Source of the DNA: Lachnospiraceae bacterium
Lineage (GTDB): Bacteria; Bacillota; Clostridia; Lachnospirales; Lachnospiraceae
DNA: 41,129 bases
Assembly: GCA_017524035.1 (NCBI GenBank)
Contig: JAFWUY010000076.1
Location: 1-41,129 of the forward strand
Direction: 5' to 3'
The position numbers were made by a program, and so were the translations under genes. Positions within the stretch are counted from its first letter, which is position 1; each line of letters opens with the position of its first letter. Shown here one piece after another: positions 24,027 through 32,214 of this stretch. The notes beneath the pieces are model-generated. The model worked only from the letters and a program-made list of their open reading frames with translations. It made no database searches and had not been told where the DNA came from.

Positions 24027-25001
24027 TCACTCCTTACCGGGCAGTACGAATCTCTGGGGTCTGGGTTTCATGTATGTTATGAGTTTGTTGCCGACAAGCG
24101 CATCTATTATCTTGATCCTGAAAAGGCCCTGATACTCCGGCTTGATCAGGAAGTTCGAATAGGTCTCAACGAGTGAAAAGAAATTATCGGTTCTTCCCTC
24201 TATCTTGAAGTTATGGAAGCCGAGCTCCTCACTGTACTTTCCGAAGATTGCCTCAGGGGAGACAAAGGTGGGATACTCCTTGATCTTGTAATAGTTGCCC
24301 TCCTTGTAATACTCACAGCTCCAGGGCTTCTGCGGAATCTGATGCTCGGGCGGCATATTACGGTTCTTGAGCTTGATACGCTGGTTCTCGGCGATATTCT
24401 TGTAGTGATCCGATCTTCTGGGACAGTTCGGTGTACAGATGGCATTAACGAGTATCTCGCATCTGTCATGATGGTTGATCTTAGCGAGAGCATCGAATTT
24501 ATTGTTGAAATCATAATCAAGGACAACGAGAGAATAGGGCTTTTCAAGTTCCTCATTAACCCTGTCTGTATCCGTCAGTCTCTTACAAGTGGAGGAGACC
24601 ATTTTCATATTCGGATACTTTCCGCGGATATAATTCTCGAGAATGGGGGAAAAGATTATAACCGCATTCCTCTCATCCTTTGCTATCTCATCCAGACAGA
24701 AATTGCAGTACGGATCCTCGCACTCATATTCGGTAAGAGTCATATTGGTGAATGTAAGTCTTACGGAAACATTATGCGCGTTGAGAGTCTTAATGACATT
24801 GGTCACATACTCAGCGTTGCACTGATCGTCACTCGAGCCTCTTCCGCCGTTCCAGAGAGACATGGGAAATTCTCCGTAAACGCTTTCTATCCTGACTCCA
24901 TCCCTGAACCATTCGGGATCGGATTCAAGGAGATTGATGACCATCATATTCAGAGGAAAATTATTCCTCAGTCCGGGAAGATGAAATTTTGCTTCGCCCA
25001 T
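24027..25001 (-). CDS. U32-like cysteine-rich protein, paralogue 1
   Basis: The 324-residue protein starts at ATG 25001, six bases after GGGGG; a longer frame from 25091 would run through the promoter. It shares SVYGEFPMSLWNGGR (40-54), RLTFTN (81-86), SLVVLDYDFN (157-166) and CEILVNAICTPNCPRRSDHY (181-200) with the next gene. Cysteines 94, 99, 181, 189, 193 and 229 are candidates for metal or iron-sulphur binding. The similarity to U32 proteins is by pattern only. It is the first gene of a three-gene operon ending with the GH10 xylanase; its stop overlaps the ribosome site of the second gene (AAGGAGTGA). The presence of two cytoplasmic U32-like proteins before a secreted xylanase is unexplained. 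Confidence 0.7.
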   Translation of the reverse strand: MGEAKFHLPGLRNNFPLNMMVINLLESDPEWFRDGVRIESVYGEFPMSLWNGGRGSSDDQCNAEYVTNVIKTLNAHNVSVRLTFTNMTLTEYECEDPYCNFCLDEIAKDERNAVIIFSPILENYIRGKYPNMKMVSSTCKRLTDTDRVNEELEKPYSLVVLDYDFNNKFDALAKINHHDRCEILVNAICTPNCPRRSDHYKNIAENQRIKLKNRNMPPEHQIPQKPWSCEYYKEGNYYKIKEYPTFVSPEAIFGKYSEELGFHNFKIEGRTDNFFSLVETYSNFLIKPEYQGLFRIKIIDALVGNKLITYMKPRPQRFVLPGKE

Positions 25002-25044
25002 AATAAGCCCCCGTATAGTAATAATCCTTATAGGTTTATGATAC

Positions 25045-25091
25045 ACAAACCGTATCGGAATAATTATATTATAACGGTTTGTTAAGTACAA
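25045..25091 (-). promoter_or_regulatory. Promoter with flanking inverted repeat for the U32-like/xylanase operon
   Basis: TTGTAC (plus-strand 25086-25091), a 17-base spacer and TATAAT (plus-strand 25063-25068) form a strong promoter. The -10 box lies between ACAAACCG (25045-25052) and CGGTTTGT (25075-25082), a perfect 8-base inverted repeat with a 22-base spacer, a likely operator. Confidence 0.6.
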
Positions 25092-25108
25092 ATCCCGTCA
25101 GTTAACTG

Positions 25109-25131
25109 CAAAAATGCTCCAAAATAGAGCA
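25109..25131 (-). terminator. Weak terminator-like hairpin
   Basis: A 5-bp stem (TGCTC/GAGCA) followed by TTTTTG lies between the SBP terminator and the next promoter. It may be a back-up terminator. The rest of 25132-25196 shows nothing I can name. Confidence 0.3.
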
Positions 25132-25196
25132 ACATAAAGATCCGGTAACAGTGCATAAAACTAAGCGACGAACACTGCATGTATTGTATATAAGTG

Positions 25197-25229
25197 CAAA
25201 AACAGGGCGATGCGTAAAGCATCGCCCTG
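25197..25229 (-). terminator. Terminator of the sugar-import locus
   Basis: An 11-bp GC-rich stem, CAGGGCGATGC (25219-25229 on minus) with its complement (25203-25213), has a 5-base loop and is followed by TTTTTT. It begins 26 bases after the binding-protein stop codon. Confidence 0.92.
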
Positions 25230-25255
25230 CCGGATGTTTCATGTAAGAAACTTAA

Positions 25256-26785
25256 TTATTTAGCGTTTGCGTCAGCAACGTAAGCGTTCCACATGGTAGC
25301 TGCGGTCTCGATTGCAGCAGACATATCAAGGATGGTTCCGTTAGCAACGTCAACACCTACATGATGTCTGAAGTCGGGTCCGATATCAACCTGTGCAACT
25401 GACTCAGCGGGCTCATAAGTGCCGGTTCTGATGATTCTTACAACTGACTCGTCAACTGCTCTGAAGTCATCAAACTTAGCATAGTAAGAAGCCTTGATAC
25501 CATCGAGTCCATCGATGAAATCTTCGTATCCGGGAGTATCCTGATAGAAGCAAAGGTATGCGAATGCGCACTTCCAAGCCTTGTCAGCATCATAGCATCC
25601 GGGGATGTAGTAAAGGTTCTCCTGAGCATATGATCCGAAGTGGCCATTAGCGGAAGGTCCTTCAGGGAAGGATACGAAACCAACTTCATCTTCCATTGAT
25701 CTGCCGTCTTCGCCGATTCCTCTTACGTTGTCAGCTTCCCAAACCTGTCCGATATAGAAAGCGGTATTTCCGGTAAGCCAATCAGTCTTGTAGAAGTCCC
25801 AAGCAGCATCAGCGGGATAGTAGTTGTGAGCGTCATAAGTGGAAACCATCTCCTGGAAGAAGTTGAGAGCTTCAGCAACCTCAGCATCATCAAATGCTAC
25901 TCTGTAGCCTGTAGCTTCGTTCTTGATGAATGATCCGCCGTTTGAGAGAACGAACTCTTCTACGCCGTCATCATAGTTTCCGGTGAATCCGTAAACATCG
26001 GGAGTACCGTCGTTATCGGTATCTCTCTGAACCTTCTCGCAAAGATCCTTCCAAGCGTCCCAGGTCCAGGTTCCGTTAGCTTGCATATCATAGAGGCTCT
26101 CGGGATCGATACCTGCGTCCTCAAGTACTCTCTTGTTGAAGAAGATTCCTTCACGTGCCTCAGGGAATCCGTTGCTGGTAGCGTACATGGTGTAAACGCT
26201 GCTTCCCTTTGCGAAGAACTCGTCAACACCGTTTCTGGTGAATACTGACTCATTCTTGAAATCAAGGCAATCAAGGGTAGAAAGATCATACATAAGTCCG
26301 GACTGTACAGCGGTGGTAGCTGCTGCGCACATACGGCCGGTGAATACATAGTATCCGTCATCGCCGCCGGAAGTTACATAATCAGAGAACTGCTGGATGC
26401 AATCGCCCCAGGTAAGCTCGTTACCGGAGAAATTCTTGGTCTCCTTAACGGTGAAGTTGTAGGTCTCCTGGCACCACTCACGGTAATCCCACATAGCTTC
26501 CTCGTAATCATTTACGGGATCAGCAGGGGTATCAGCTGCCCACCAGTTTACGATGTCAACTTCGATTCCGCCGAGATCGATAGGGTTGCCGTCAGCATCG
26601 GTAATAACCTCATACTTGCTTCCCTCTTCTTCGGGCTCTACAGGATCAACTGTAGTAGGCTGGGGATCGACTTCAGGCTGGGGAGTTACTTCGCCGGTAT
26701 TGGTGTTACCGCATCCTGCAAGTCCCGCAACCATAGCTGCTGTAGCACCTACAGCAACGATCTGGTTCAAAAACTTTCTCTTCAT
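25256..26785 (-). CDS. Sugar ABC transporter substrate-binding lipoprotein
   Basis: The 508-residue protein starts at ATG 26785 with AAAAGGAGG upstream; the extra 28 codons of the longer frame are rejected. The signal ends in a Gly-Leu-Ala-Gly-Cys lipobox (Cys25), followed by a Thr/Pro/Glu linker. The mature protein has the pattern of family 1 extracellular solute-binding proteins (WTWDAWKDLCEKVQRDTDND, the FYIGQVWEADNVRG segment and aromatic residues for sugar stacking). It should deliver a sugar to the permeases encoded just upstream. Its own promoter and a leader hairpin, and rather biased codon use, suggest high expression. It is the last gene of the nine-gene locus. The sugar is unknown. 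Confidence 0.92.
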   Translation of the reverse strand: MKRKFLNQIVAVGATAAMVAGLAGCGNTNTGEVTPQPEVDPQPTTVDPVEPEEEGSKYEVITDADGNPIDLGGIEVDIVNWWAADTPADPVNDYEEAMWDYREWCQETYNFTVKETKNFSGNELTWGDCIQQFSDYVTSGGDDGYYVFTGRMCAAATTAVQSGLMYDLSTLDCLDFKNESVFTRNGVDEFFAKGSSVYTMYATSNGFPEAREGIFFNKRVLEDAGIDPESLYDMQANGTWTWDAWKDLCEKVQRDTDNDGTPDVYGFTGNYDDGVEEFVLSNGGSFIKNEATGYRVAFDDAEVAEALNFFQEMVSTYDAHNYYPADAAWDFYKTDWLTGNTAFYIGQVWEADNVRGIGEDGRSMEDEVGFVSFPEGPSANGHFGSYAQENLYYIPGCYDADKAWKCAFAYLCFYQDTPGYEDFIDGLDGIKASYYAKFDDFRAVDESVVRIIRTGTYEPAESVAQVDIGPDFRHHVGVDVANGTILDMSAAIETAATMWNAYVADANAK

Positions 26786-26796
26786 AATCCTCCTTT

Positions 26797-26810
26797 TGAC
26801 CAAACGGTCA
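26797..26810 (-). other. Leader hairpin before the binding-protein ribosome site
   Basis: TGACC-GTTT-GGTCA forms a small perfect hairpin immediately upstream of AAAAGGAGG. Such 5' hairpins can stabilise mRNA; here it would give the binding protein transcript a protected end. Confidence 0.4.
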
Positions 26811-26870
26811 TCCTTTATAATATTACCCGCTTTATTGCGGATTATATTTCGGGCTGATAAAACCCACAAA

Positions 26871-26902
26871 GGATTATACCATAATCCTCTGTGAATTGTC
26901 CA
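26871..26902 (-). promoter_or_regulatory. Internal promoter for the binding-protein gene with palindromic operator
   Basis: The -35 TGGACA (plus-strand 26897-26902), an 18-base spacer and an extended -10 TGGTATAAT (TATAAT at plus-strand 26873-26878) lie just past the permease stop at 26907. The -10 box is covered by the palindrome GGATTAT-ACC-ATAATCC (26871-26887), a natural repressor site. Confidence 0.65.
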
Positions 26903-26906
26903 ATTT

Positions 26907-27923
26907 TTACATCTTGATACCTGTTGATGAAAGGCTCTCTACAAATCCCTTCTGAGCGAACAGATACAAGAAGATAAGGGGCAGAATGATCATCAGCGTA
27001 CCGGTCGAAAGAATACAGTTCGAATACGCAACCGATACGGTGGACTGCACACCGGTCTGGCTCGCAATGTAAGTCGAAAGGTCATCTGCTATCGATGAAA
27101 GCGAAGTACTTACAAGCTTAAGGTTTCCGAGGAACATTCTTGAATAGAAACCGTCAGTCCACTGCCAAACGAATGAGAACAGGAAACAGGATACAAGAAT
27201 TGGCTTTGCATCGGGAAGCATAATTATAATGAAAGTCTTAAGTGTTCCTGCGCCGTCAACATAAGCAGCCTCTTCGAGTTCCTTGGGGATATTTCTGAAG
27301 AACTGTCTTATAAGGTAGATATACAGTCCGTTCTTAAGTCCCATACAGCCGGCACTCAGCAGATAATACGGAAGGACCGAACCTCTGAGGTTGATCGTGT
27401 TTCCGGTTATAAGCTGTGAAAGTCCGAGGATATCGAAAAACTTGAAGTGCAGATACAGGGATGTGGACATGATCTGGGGAGGGATGATGATCATAAGAAG
27501 AACGCATCCGAACCAAAACTTCTTAAAAGGAAATTCATATCTTGCAAATCCGTATCCTACGAGAGTACAAACAGCAACCTGAAGCAATCCGATGGTAAGT
27601 GAAGTGATCATCGAATTCTTGAATGCCAGCTTGTAATTCATAAGCTTAGCCGAAAGCTGGTAATTCGCGGTCGTAAAGTGAGCCGGAATGTTGATGACAA
27701 CGGGATCGTAAAGATCGCCTTCAGTCATAAAGCTTACGGAAATCTTGTTAAGAATGGGCTGGATTATCATAAAGCAGAGTCCGAACAGAAGAATGAAGCG
27801 GACAAAGCTGATAAACGCATTCGTTGCTATCTTTTTTCTTTTGAGAGCAGACATCTTGGGTCTGTCTTTGGATTTTGTCTTGCCCGTACTTGCAGGAGCA
27901 CTCATCACTGCAGTATTACTCAT
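26907..27923 (-). CDS. Carbohydrate ABC transporter permease, MalG type
   Basis: The 338-residue protein has about six membrane segments after a basic N-terminal tail of about 35 residues. The EAA loop that contacts the ATPase is clear: ELEEAAYVDGAGTLKTFIII, with LP-x-x-KP following. It pairs with the MalF-type permease immediately upstream, which it overlaps by 8 bases. No ATPase gene is nearby, so the pair probably uses a shared MsmX/MsiK-type ATPase. The binding-protein gene follows after an internal promoter. Confidence 0.93.
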   Translation of the reverse strand: MSNTAVMSAPASTGKTKSKDRPKMSALKRKKIATNAFISFVRFILLFGLCFMIIQPILNKISVSFMTEGDLYDPVVINIPAHFTTANYQLSAKLMNYKLAFKNSMITSLTIGLLQVAVCTLVGYGFARYEFPFKKFWFGCVLLMIIIPPQIMSTSLYLHFKFFDILGLSQLITGNTINLRGSVLPYYLLSAGCMGLKNGLYIYLIRQFFRNIPKELEEAAYVDGAGTLKTFIIIMLPDAKPILVSCFLFSFVWQWTDGFYSRMFLGNLKLVSTSLSSIADDLSTYIASQTGVQSTVSVAYSNCILSTGTLMIILPLIFLYLFAQKGFVESLSSTGIKM

Positions 27924-28827
27924 AATAATAAACCCTCCTGGAAATTAAGAACGAGCTGATGGCTAGGAATATGATCGTCAATACGAAATAACACCATGCC
28001 ATTGCGGACGACAGACCGTAGTTGAGCTGATCGACCATCGTATCGGTGATCTTAGTCATAACTTCGTTGTCGGTTCTCATACAGAAATCAACTATAGTGT
28101 AGACCCAGTTTACAAGGAAGATGGAGCTGACCATGGGGAATGTAACCTTCCAGAGGCTTTCCCATGCGGTACATCCTTCGATGGAAGCTGCTTCGTACAT
28201 GCTCTTGGGTATTGTCTGGAGTCCGGAAAGGAAAACGATGATCTGGATTCCGGATGCAAGAGCTATATCATAGATATTATCGATCAGTTCGAATACTGTT
28301 TCGTACGCCCTGGTACCTATTCCGGCTGTTCTCAGAATATCCTCGAGAACGGCGGTGACGCTTACGCTGGTCATGGACTCTTCAACAGTCGCATGCATCT
28401 GGGCGATGACCGAATTGTCGGTTTCAAGTCCGAGAATAACACCGCTCGACAGGATTACGGGAAGGAAGAATATCGCTCTTACGAATGCTCTTCCGTGGAA
28501 TTCCTGATTGAGTATCAGTGAAACGAAGAAGGCGAATACCATGATGGCAAGCGAGTAAACGATCATTCTTCCGAAGCCTTCAAGCAGAAGTCTCGAATAA
28601 TCGGGATCGACTCTGAATGCATACTTGTAATTCGAAATTCCGTTCCTGATCATTTCAAAGGAACCGGCACCTACCTGCACATCGCAGAAGCTCATGTAGA
28701 ACGACTGGACCATAGGCTTTACCATAAAGAGTAAAAAGCCGATTATAAAGGGTGATATGAACAGATAGCCTGTTACTGCCCTTCTCTTTTCAAGTCCGCT
28801 AACTTTTCCGTTTAATTTCTTCTTCAT
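27916..28827 (-). CDS. Sugar ABC transporter permease, MalF type
   Basis: The 303-residue protein has six predicted membrane segments starting with GYLFISPFIIGFLLFMVKP, the typical MalF/UgpA-type opening. The EAA loop is present as YEAASIEGCTAWESLWKVTF. The segment between helices 3 and 4 (about 130-190) is longer than usual and carries an acidic insertion. It overlaps the MalG-type permease by 8 bases and begins 21 bases after the DUF5696 gene. GGAG lies nine bases before the ATG. Confidence 0.93.
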   Translation of the reverse strand: MKKKLNGKVSGLEKRRAVTGYLFISPFIIGFLLFMVKPMVQSFYMSFCDVQVGAGSFEMIRNGISNYKYAFRVDPDYSRLLLEGFGRMIVYSLAIMVFAFFVSLILNQEFHGRAFVRAIFFLPVILSSGVILGLETDNSVIAQMHATVEESMTSVSVTAVLEDILRTAGIGTRAYETVFELIDNIYDIALASGIQIIVFLSGLQTIPKSMYEAASIEGCTAWESLWKVTFPMVSSIFLVNWVYTIVDFCMRTDNEVMTKITDTMVDQLNYGLSSAMAWCYFVLTIIFLAISSFLISRRVYYYE

Positions 28828-28848
28828 ATCCGGGTCTCCGTATCGCCC

Positions 28849-31446
28849 TTATTTTACAACCTTATAATCTCTTGCCGGAACGTTTATTCCGTCTCCCGCA
28901 TAATCGGTATATCCGTAGTTGACATATACTCTGGTTCCGTCAGCATATTCGGTTACCGATACGTAGTCATTGATATTTTCATGGCCGGTCATCTCCTGAT
29001 TGAAGATATGTCCGAGCTCATTGTTATATCTCGTGTAAGTCTCTACCAGCCTGTCGTGAACAGATGCATAGCAGCTTCCGTAATACTGGGGATAAAGAGT
29101 CTTCTGAAGAGTCTTGGGATCTTCATCCATGATGCTGTAGCAAAGGCCGGCACCGTATTCGGCAGATGCGAGGATCTCATCGGTCTCACTTCCGCAGATA
29201 TTTACCGGCATACCGGTGTAGTTGACATATCCGTGAAGAGCGAGTTCATAGAAAGGAATAAACTCATCGATTATGGTATATTCGCTTCCCCTAAGATCCA
29301 TATGGGTGATCATATCACTGTAAACAGCCGCATAGGAGTTACCGGAATTGATCATCACGAATCCGCCGTTATCCTTGATCTCCTTGAGAACAGCTACCTG
29401 ATCGATCAGTGCTTCCTGTCTGGAGTGGGGATCCTTACGGTAGAAATCGCTGGCAAGATCGGTTCCGACATCCTGGAACGAAGCACCTGTTGCTCCGTAA
29501 GAATCGCATGTCTTTACAAAGCTTCTCATCATCTTGGGGATGAGCTGCTCGTGGAGCAGGTAGTGCTCATCAAGATCGTCTCTGTCGCCGTAGGTGATCT
29601 GGCTGAAGGGATAGAGCTTGCAGAGCTCTCTGCTTATAAATCTTGCGGAATCCCTGTAAGTAAAGAATCCGTCGAAGATATTGGAGTTATATGCATACTC
29701 AACGATACCGTCAAGATATATCTGATTGCCCTGGGATACAACGGTATTGCAAAGGTTCTTGAGATCCCTTCCGGATCCGAGTGACATGATGGTATCAACA
29801 TCCTTGATGTACTGCTGCTCAACGCCGCCGTTACACCAGCCGGTGAGCTTGACCACCATATTCTCAATACCGTCCTGATCAAGCTGGGTGATAACTCCCT
29901 CAGCCTCCTTATAGGTAGTGAGCGCAAGAGGTCTCGATACAGGCATACCGAAGATCTGCTTAACCTTGTCTACCGCTCCGAGTACTTCGATGACACAGGG
30001 AGCTGCGGTATCGGTATTCTCGGTAAGATATCCGTCTGCATTCTTAAGAAGATATGCCTTATATGCCTTGGCCATATCGATATAGCTTCCGGAGTCGACG
30101 AAGGTATATCTCTGGGACATAACCTCATCGGGAAGGCCTTCCTGGAAAGCAAAGATACGTGAGTTCGAAATGGAGCCTACATCAAACTCTTCTCTTTCGA
30201 TTACACCATACTCGGCATTAACGTTATTGTAACTGTTGGATCTTCCGGAAATATCGGCTTCGATAGCCGCATATGCGGATCCGCCTTCAACGCTGCAGAT
30301 GAAGGAATCCTTTCCGCTTGAGATTCCGAATGTGGAGAATACGGTACTGGTGCTGTGGACAAGAGCATCTCTCGCATGGCACATATCCCAGCCGTAAACA
30401 TTTGCATAGTAAACGCTCTGTGCGGTCTTGCCGTTATTGAAATGGATGAGTCCGCCGCTTCCCTCGGGAACAAGAAGGAAACCTTCGTCATCAAGTCCGC
30501 CCGCTCCGAAGAAGGGAAGGACATCAACGGCAAGGATGGGACGATCCTTGGGATATTCCATAGCGGAATAAGGCATTTCCACGATAAGATCACCGCCGTC
30601 GAGTCTGTAGGTGATGTCTACATTGTATACGGCATTGCTGCCCTGATCTTCGGTACTCATAAGTTCCTTGTCTTCAAGGAACTCTTCATAAGTATATCCG
30701 GCAGATTCTTCAAAGATGGTCTGAAGCTTAGCCTTAACTGAATCGGTAGCTGTGTCACGAAGAATATAGAGAGGTTCATTGGCAAGATCCGGATATGCTG
30801 CAAGGAGAGCTTCCTTGTCATCCTTCTTGCCGAGATTGTTGATATCGTATTTCTTGTAGTACTGCTTGATGATATTGAGATCGCCGGAGCTGAGTTCAGC
30901 CATATATCCTTCCATACGCTCAACGGTACATACGGGAGGAATGACATATTCCTTCTGCACCTTACCGATCGAATAATGGACGGTTATGGATTCTCCGTCG
31001 GTATCCACTTCGTAGGTCTGGTTCTTGATACTGTAATCATAGTTGTTGTATGCAACTTCGGAACCGATCTCGTTAGCGTAGGTAACGTTAAGAGTGGATC
31101 TGATACGTCCCTTCTCCGAGCTCATTGCGATCCCGTCTTCTTCAGCATCCTCGGGAACCGAGTACCATACCTTTCCTGAAGACTTTACGAGCACATTGAA
31201 ATAAGTAGTATTCGGATCGAATGTAAGCTTGAGCTCACTGTTCTCGAGTACTATCTCTTTTCCGTCTCCGGCATATGCATGAACGGGAATGATCTGCTCT
31301 TCTACTTCCGCATTCTGGTAAGTAACCACAAAAAAGATAAGTCCAGCTATGATGAGAGCAAATATTCCGGGAACGATCAGGGCCTTAAGGTTCTTGATGA
31401 CCCCATTCCTGAATTCTCTCTTTTGTTCTTCGCTTCTTTTTCTCAT
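28849..31446 (-). CDS. DUF5696-type membrane-anchored, glycosidase-like protein
   Basis: The 865-residue protein has a basic N-terminus, one membrane segment (about 21-45) and a large external part. Residues 65-300 form a beta-rich domain (FDPNTTYFNVLVKSSGKVWY). Residues about 480-780 look like a TIM barrel: PLALTTYKEAEGVI, IENMVVKLTGWCNGG, GNQIYLDGIVEYAY, TGASFQDVGTDLASDFYRKD, GGFVMINSGNSYAA and THMDLRGSEY. The two Asp-bearing strand ends are where retaining glycosidases such as GH36/GH101 relatives keep catalytic residues. I recognise it as DUF5696, for which I know no assigned function. It is located between the YIP1 protein and the second permease pair. I infer a surface enzyme or glycan-handling scaffold. 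Confidence 0.75.
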   Translation of the reverse strand: MRKRSEEQKREFRNGVIKNLKALIVPGIFALIIAGLIFFVVTYQNAEVEEQIIPVHAYAGDGKEIVLENSELKLTFDPNTTYFNVLVKSSGKVWYSVPEDAEEDGIAMSSEKGRIRSTLNVTYANEIGSEVAYNNYDYSIKNQTYEVDTDGESITVHYSIGKVQKEYVIPPVCTVERMEGYMAELSSGDLNIIKQYYKKYDINNLGKKDDKEALLAAYPDLANEPLYILRDTATDSVKAKLQTIFEESAGYTYEEFLEDKELMSTEDQGSNAVYNVDITYRLDGGDLIVEMPYSAMEYPKDRPILAVDVLPFFGAGGLDDEGFLLVPEGSGGLIHFNNGKTAQSVYYANVYGWDMCHARDALVHSTSTVFSTFGISSGKDSFICSVEGGSAYAAIEADISGRSNSYNNVNAEYGVIEREEFDVGSISNSRIFAFQEGLPDEVMSQRYTFVDSGSYIDMAKAYKAYLLKNADGYLTENTDTAAPCVIEVLGAVDKVKQIFGMPVSRPLALTTYKEAEGVITQLDQDGIENMVVKLTGWCNGGVEQQYIKDVDTIMSLGSGRDLKNLCNTVVSQGNQIYLDGIVEYAYNSNIFDGFFTYRDSARFISRELCKLYPFSQITYGDRDDLDEHYLLHEQLIPKMMRSFVKTCDSYGATGASFQDVGTDLASDFYRKDPHSRQEALIDQVAVLKEIKDNGGFVMINSGNSYAAVYSDMITHMDLRGSEYTIIDEFIPFYELALHGYVNYTGMPVNICGSETDEILASAEYGAGLCYSIMDEDPKTLQKTLYPQYYGSCYASVHDRLVETYTRYNNELGHIFNQEMTGHENINDYVSVTEYADGTRVYVNYGYTDYAGDGINVPARDYKVVK

Positions 31447-31494
31447 AAATACTCCGGTACAGCTTTTTTCTATCTGATGATATTATTCAGCGCA

Positions 31495-32190
31495 CTATGC
31501 CCTGAACAGGAATTCTCTGTAAAGTGAATAAAAATATCCGATGCCCTGAGTGATCATACTGAAGAAAAGCATAAGTATGAATATCATGACGAGCATTGCA
31601 AACAGCGAGAAAACAAGGAACAGGATGTTCTTGGCTCCGCCGAACTCATGGATCTGTCCCATACCTGCAATAAGGAGAAGTCCGCACCATACAAGCGAGA
31701 TTGCCGAGAGCACCGTGTAGAACTGTGCTTCATTAACGGTAAGGCCGTTGGAAAGGATCATCAGAGGGACCTGCATGAGCGGGTAAGGAGTAAGTGCATA
31801 GCAGGTTCCGATATAAACCTGACCGAGCTTTCCTTTTCCGTCGAACAGTGTCGTGGTTGCCCAGTTGCCGATAACAAACAGTGCAAGGGGGAACAGGATA
31901 CTGGCGATATATAACCAGACATTCAGATCCTCCCAGTAGACCGTCTGGATGACGAAACTGGTATATTTCAGATTGAGAAGTCTTACGAGTACGGTAGCGA
32001 ACAGGATTGTGTTTGCCGCCGCGTAAGTTCCTCTTTTTTCATGGGTGAGATCCCAGAATCCGTCGAGGGGATGCGTTAAGCAATAAAGGGAGAACTTAAG
32101 CGAATCCCAATATTTCGCATCGAAGGTCTTCTTGAACCAGCCGAGGATTCCGCCCACTACACTATTTTTCTTAACTTCTGTATTTGCCAT
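31495..32190 (-). CDS. YIP1-family membrane protein
   Basis: The 231-residue protein has about five or six membrane segments beginning near residue 55 and a cytoplasmic N-terminus of about 35 residues. Segments such as YIGTCYALTPYPLMQVPLMI match the bacterial YIP1-family pattern (TYALTPY). The role of these proteins in bacteria is not known; in eukaryotes the family shapes membranes and traffics vesicles, which is not a safe analogy here. The ribosome site is weak. It lies between the NHL-repeat and DUF5696 genes in the same operon and may help assemble the surface complex. Confidence 0.8.
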   Translation of the reverse strand: MANTEVKKNSVVGGILGWFKKTFDAKYWDSLKFSLYCLTHPLDGFWDLTHEKRGTYAAANTILFATVLVRLLNLKYTSFVIQTVYWEDLNVWLYIASILFPLALFVIGNWATTTLFDGKGKLGQVYIGTCYALTPYPLMQVPLMILSNGLTVNEAQFYTVLSAISLVWCGLLLIAGMGQIHEFGGAKNILFLVFSLFAMLVMIFILMLFFSMITQGIGYFYSLYREFLFRA

Positions 32191-32214
32191 AATATGTTCT
32201 CTCTGGTCAAAGCT

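Noticed and set aside
24213-25085. A 290-codon plus-strand frame opposite the first U32-like gene
   Set aside because: Antisense to a gene whose motifs match its paralogue; it runs into the operon promoter.
28981-29784. A 267-codon plus-strand frame opposite the DUF5696 gene
   Set aside because: Antisense shadow; no start signal or domain.
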